Below are positions 4,915 to 5,386 of a DNA stretch of 5,386 nucleotides, in pieces (the first letter of the stretch is position 1; each line of letters opens with the position of its first letter). Made by a program: the position numbers and the translations under genes. The notes under the pieces are model-generated. The model had not been told where the DNA came from and searched no databases. It saw only the letters and a list, made by a program, of their open reading frames with translations. This DNA is from Pseudomonadota bacterium (GTDB lineage Bacteria > Myxococcota > Myxococcia > Myxococcales > Myxococcaceae), in assembly GCA_023424585.1 (NCBI GenBank), contig JAFADT010000886.1:1-5386 (forward strand). The letters are read 5' to 3'.

Positions 4915-5386
4915 ATGACGAACCCGCCTCCCGTCACCCCGCCCGCGCGGCCCTGGTTCGCCAGGCGGCTCGCGGGGCTCGTCGTCGTGGCGGGCGCGTG
5001 CGCGCTCCTGGTGGGCGCGGTCCTGGTCGGCGGCTGGGCCCTGGCGCCCTCCTCGGCCCCGGGTCGTCCGTTCCCCTGGGACGGAGGAGGCCTGGCCTTC
5101 GCGGGAGGCGCGCTCTGGCTGCTCCACCCCCGAGAGGCGCGCGGCGCGCGGCGCGCGGTGGGGCGGGGGCTCGCGACCGGGGTCGTGGTCATGGGCGTCG
5201 GGGAGCTCATCCGGGGCACTCCCGGCGGAGGGCTGGGCCTGCTGTTCATGGGCCTGTCGCTCTGGGCGCTGCACACGCGCACGCGTCGGGGCGGCCATCC
5301 CGCGCGCTGGCTGGCCGCCTGCGCCGCGCTGCTCGCGGTGTGGGGCCTCAACGGGGGGCTGTACCAGCGGCACAGGTTCGGGCTGG
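4915..5386 (+). CDS. N-terminal part of a multi-pass membrane protein, possibly the sensor region of a signalling protein (runs off the window)
   Basis: An open frame of at least 157 codons runs to the window end without a stop. Hand counting gives about 93% G or C in third position, like the stress-protein and dehydrogenase genes, and the protein is clearly membrane-embedded. Hydrophobic segments lie at about 19-42 (LVVVAGACALLVGAVLVGGW), 58-71 (LAFAGGALWLL), 84-98, 104-120 (LGLLFMGLSLWAL) and 131-149. Basic clusters (RR at 17-18, 79-80 and 124-125) lie between them. The order, a short helix ending LWLL or LWAL, an Arg-rich loop, then a longer helix, occurs twice. That is reminiscent of the integral membrane sensors in front of PAS/GAF histidine kinases, but no catalytic domain is visible. 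The start is ATG 4915 with a weak GGGGG four bases upstream. Function remains unassigned beyond membrane protein. Confidence 0.7.
   Translation, partial: MTNPPPVTPPARPWFARRLAGLVVVAGACALLVGAVLVGGWALAPSSAPGRPFPWDGGGLAFAGGALWLLHPREARGARRAVGRGLATGVVVMGVGELIRGTPGGGLGLLFMGLSLWALHTRTRRGGHPARWLAACAALLAVWGLNGGLYQRHRFGL
5137..5157 (+). repeat. Three tandem copies of the 7-base unit GCGCGCG inside the membrane protein gene
   Basis: Perfect copies lie at 5137-5143, 5144-5150 and 5151-5157, encoding part of the Arg/Ala-rich loop at about residues 75-81. The unit is not a multiple of three, so gain or loss of one copy by slippage would shift the frame of the gene. With only three copies it may simply reflect GC-rich Arg/Ala codons. 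Confidence 0.5.

Noticed and set aside
4139..4918. Long plus-strand open frame of 259 codons antisense to the stress-protein gene.
   Set aside because: It is Ser/Arg/Pro-rich low-complexity sequence typical of the antisense of GC-rich coding DNA, while the opposite strand encodes a clear Usp protein.
4739..4918. Short plus-strand ORF (MRVLVPVHR...) ending in an ATGA overlap with the membrane protein gene.
   Set aside because: Its start resembles a Usp beta strand, but the rest has no fold-like pattern. Codon bias is weaker than in the neighbours and there is no good ribosome binding site, so it was not called as a gene.
4816..5373. Minus-strand frames (185 and 152 codons) opposite the membrane protein.
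   Set aside because: They are Arg/Pro/Ala/Gln-rich without motifs. The plus frame has coherent membrane helices and 93% GC3, and it runs open to the window end.
1..5386. Window length equals that of the phiX174 genome (5386 bases), raising the idea of control-phage contamination.
   Set aside because: The sequence is very GC-rich, encodes bacterial enzymes and has none of the phiX174 genes. The length match is a coincidence.
1..5386. Searched for CRISPR repeats, tRNA or rRNA genes, insertion-sequence ends and transposase remnants.
   Set aside because: No spaced direct repeats, cloverleaf arms, terminal inverted repeats or transposase motifs were seen by eye.

Overview
The window is GC-rich bacterial DNA. 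The two left-hand proteins resemble uncharacterised families (DUF5953 and DUF6310) that I associate with myxobacteria. Codons in the right-hand genes end almost always in G or C. Together this points to a myxobacterium of the Myxococcus/Archangium/Corallococcus group. That placement rests on recalled family resemblance and composition, not on a search. The first 60 bases are long homopolymer runs, as at the ragged end of a draft contig.

Layout, left to right. Positions 1-194 hold a short unexplained coding-like stretch that stops looking coding at about 214. Positions 195-1867 (minus strand) hold a two-gene accessory module. The upstream gene encodes a lipoprotein with a hydrophobic central region and a C-terminal restriction-endonuclease-fold domain, probably a toxin. 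The downstream gene encodes a soluble DUF5953-like protein, probably its immunity partner. The upstream frame is interrupted by an in-frame TGA at 1049-1051, after which 33 clearly homologous-looking codons continue in the same frame and end in an ATGA overlap with the immunity gene. A strong hairpin buries the ribosome binding site of the lipoprotein gene. A 341-base non-coding gap follows (1868-2208).

Positions 2209-4578 (minus strand) hold a two-gene operon: a protein with three universal-stress-protein domains, and 18 bases downstream a zinc-dependent alcohol dehydrogenase whose stop codon lies inside a perfect 14-bp hairpin. Positions 4579-4914 form a divergent intergenic region rich in palindromes. 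From 4915 to the window end, on the plus strand, runs the N-terminus of a multi-pass membrane protein, possibly the sensor part of a signalling protein.

Functionally there are two unrelated blocks. The right block looks like core stress or low-oxygen physiology: stress protein, alcohol oxidation/reduction, and perhaps a sensor. The left block has lower third-position GC and looks like a polymorphic toxin-immunity locus of the kind myxobacteria use for kin discrimination (compare SitA/SitI). In this copy the toxin appears disabled, or much less likely recoded at UGA.
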